DNA from: Halichondria panicea
Taxonomy: Eukaryota > Porifera > Demospongiae > Suberitida > Halichondriidae
Direction: 5' to 3'
Length of the DNA stretch: 64,000 nucleotides
NCBI RefSeq assembly: GCF_963675165.1
Contig: NC_087393.1
Span: 4,768,202-4,832,201, forward strand
Of this stretch, positions 63,420 through 64,000 are shown in pieces. Position 1 is the stretch's first letter. Each line of letters opens with the position of its first letter. A program made the position numbers and the translations under genes. The notes below the pieces were generated by a model. It was given only the letters and a program-made list of their open reading frames with translations. It ran no database searches and had not been told where the DNA came from.

Positions 63420-64000
63420 TTACTTCACCTGCTGTTTGTGCTTGGGCTCTGCCACGGGAATAGAAGCAGGGAAGCTAGGAGAGCCGCCTCTGGAATATGA
63501 CTGTGTAGAGGCCGAGGAGGTATCACTTACCTATAACCAAAGGAATGACCTCTTTTAATGACGTTTTCAGATCAGACCAGCATGCATAGCTGTTTTATAT
63601 GCATGTCGAACTATAATTTCTGCTCGATAATTAACTGATAAGAATGATAGTGGTATTTTAGCTCAGCATTATAATATACGTATACACTTATCATGCAACC
63701 TATAATATAGTAATTATAATTGTTACGTGTGCATGCATGGAAATATTATACCTCTGATAGTACTCGACTGGAAGTCTTCTTGCCGACGTTGTCGATGTGG
63801 TGGACTGTCTGAGACGGTGTAGTCCCTTGCTTGCCTGGAACATCGTCGTGTTGACACTCGGATGGTGATCGACTGGAAGCCTTTTTGCCAACATTGTCAA
63901 TGTGGTGGACTCTCTGATACGGTTTAATCCCTTGCTTGTCTGGAACATCTTCATGTTCATACTCTACTAGCAAAGATACTGCATTTGTGTTGTTGCTGCG
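63420..64000 (-). CDS. Ankyrin-repeat protein 3 of the tandem family, 3' end only
   Basis: The last exon 63530-63420 encodes VSDTSSASTQSYSRGGSPSF and ends KHKQQVK. The preceding exon runs from 63752 past the window end and starts within RSNNTNAVSLLVEYEHEDVP. Compared with genes 1 and 2 it has an internal duplication of a 35-residue stretch (DVPDKQGIKPYQRVHHIDNV and DVPGKQGTTPSQTVHHIDNV). The frame is open as far as seen. The ankyrin repeats and start lie beyond 64000. Confidence 0.75.

Larger units (their letters stand above)
56316..64000. repeat. Segmental duplication unit 3 (continues past window)
   Basis: It holds the LMF1 pseudogene, Ig-like gene copy D with its MITE and foldback element, an ankyrin fragment, a block of mobile DNA, and the start of another ankyrin gene. 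It resembles unit 1 from 39316 to about 44400 more closely than unit 2 does. Confidence 0.8.

Overview
This is a window of animal nuclear DNA: genes are split by short GT-AG introns, intergenic spacers are mostly under 300 bp, and the DNA is AT-rich with many TAATTAT-type runs and (CA)n tracts. The gene set (adhesion GPCR, tyrosine-kinase-like domain, homeodomain, G-gamma, LMF1, U2AF65, TTLL9) is metazoan. The compactness and unusual domain fusions suggest a non-bilaterian such as a demosponge; that placement is an inference. No prokaryotic, RNA-gene or CRISPR signal was found.

Left part (1-41 kb) is a dense single-copy gene run. In order: an adhesion GPCR (minus, cut by the left edge), a single-exon sulfotransferase, a promethin/LDAF1-like lipid-droplet protein, UTP6 (minus), the dicarboxylate carrier SLC25A10, ANKRD40 (minus), a homeodomain protein with an ANKRD40-type tail, a possible small membrane protein (minus), RNASEH2A (minus), a GNAT acetyltransferase, a single-exon TTLL9 (minus), U2AF2 (minus), a G-protein gamma subunit and LMF1 (minus). 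Six neighbouring pairs are head-to-head across 121-621 bp. An intronless TRIM-kinase fusion gene lies antisense inside an SLC25A10 intron.

Right part (39.3-64 kb) is a recent tandem segmental duplication. The unit holds the 5' half of LMF1, a divergent Ig-domain-like gene, an ankyrin gene and an unrecognised 85-residue gene. Unit 1 (about 39.3-50.2 kb) has the full LMF1. Unit 2 (50.2-56.3 kb) is shortened by an internal deletion. Unit 3 (56.3 kb to past the window end) carries an LMF1 pseudogene and two ankyrin copies. Coding and intronic sequence of the ankyrin genes is nearly the same between units 1 and 2, while their last exons differ.

Mobile DNA consists of short inverted-repeat elements (MITE-like), a 0.9-kb foldback element made of short tandem repeats, and a decayed Crypton-like tyrosine recombinase. 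Presence or absence of these in the duplicated units gives an order of events. The strongest leads are the nested TRIM-pseudokinase gene, the homeodomain plus ANKRD40-tail fusion with its 168-bp inverted near-identical tract, and the ankyrin array.
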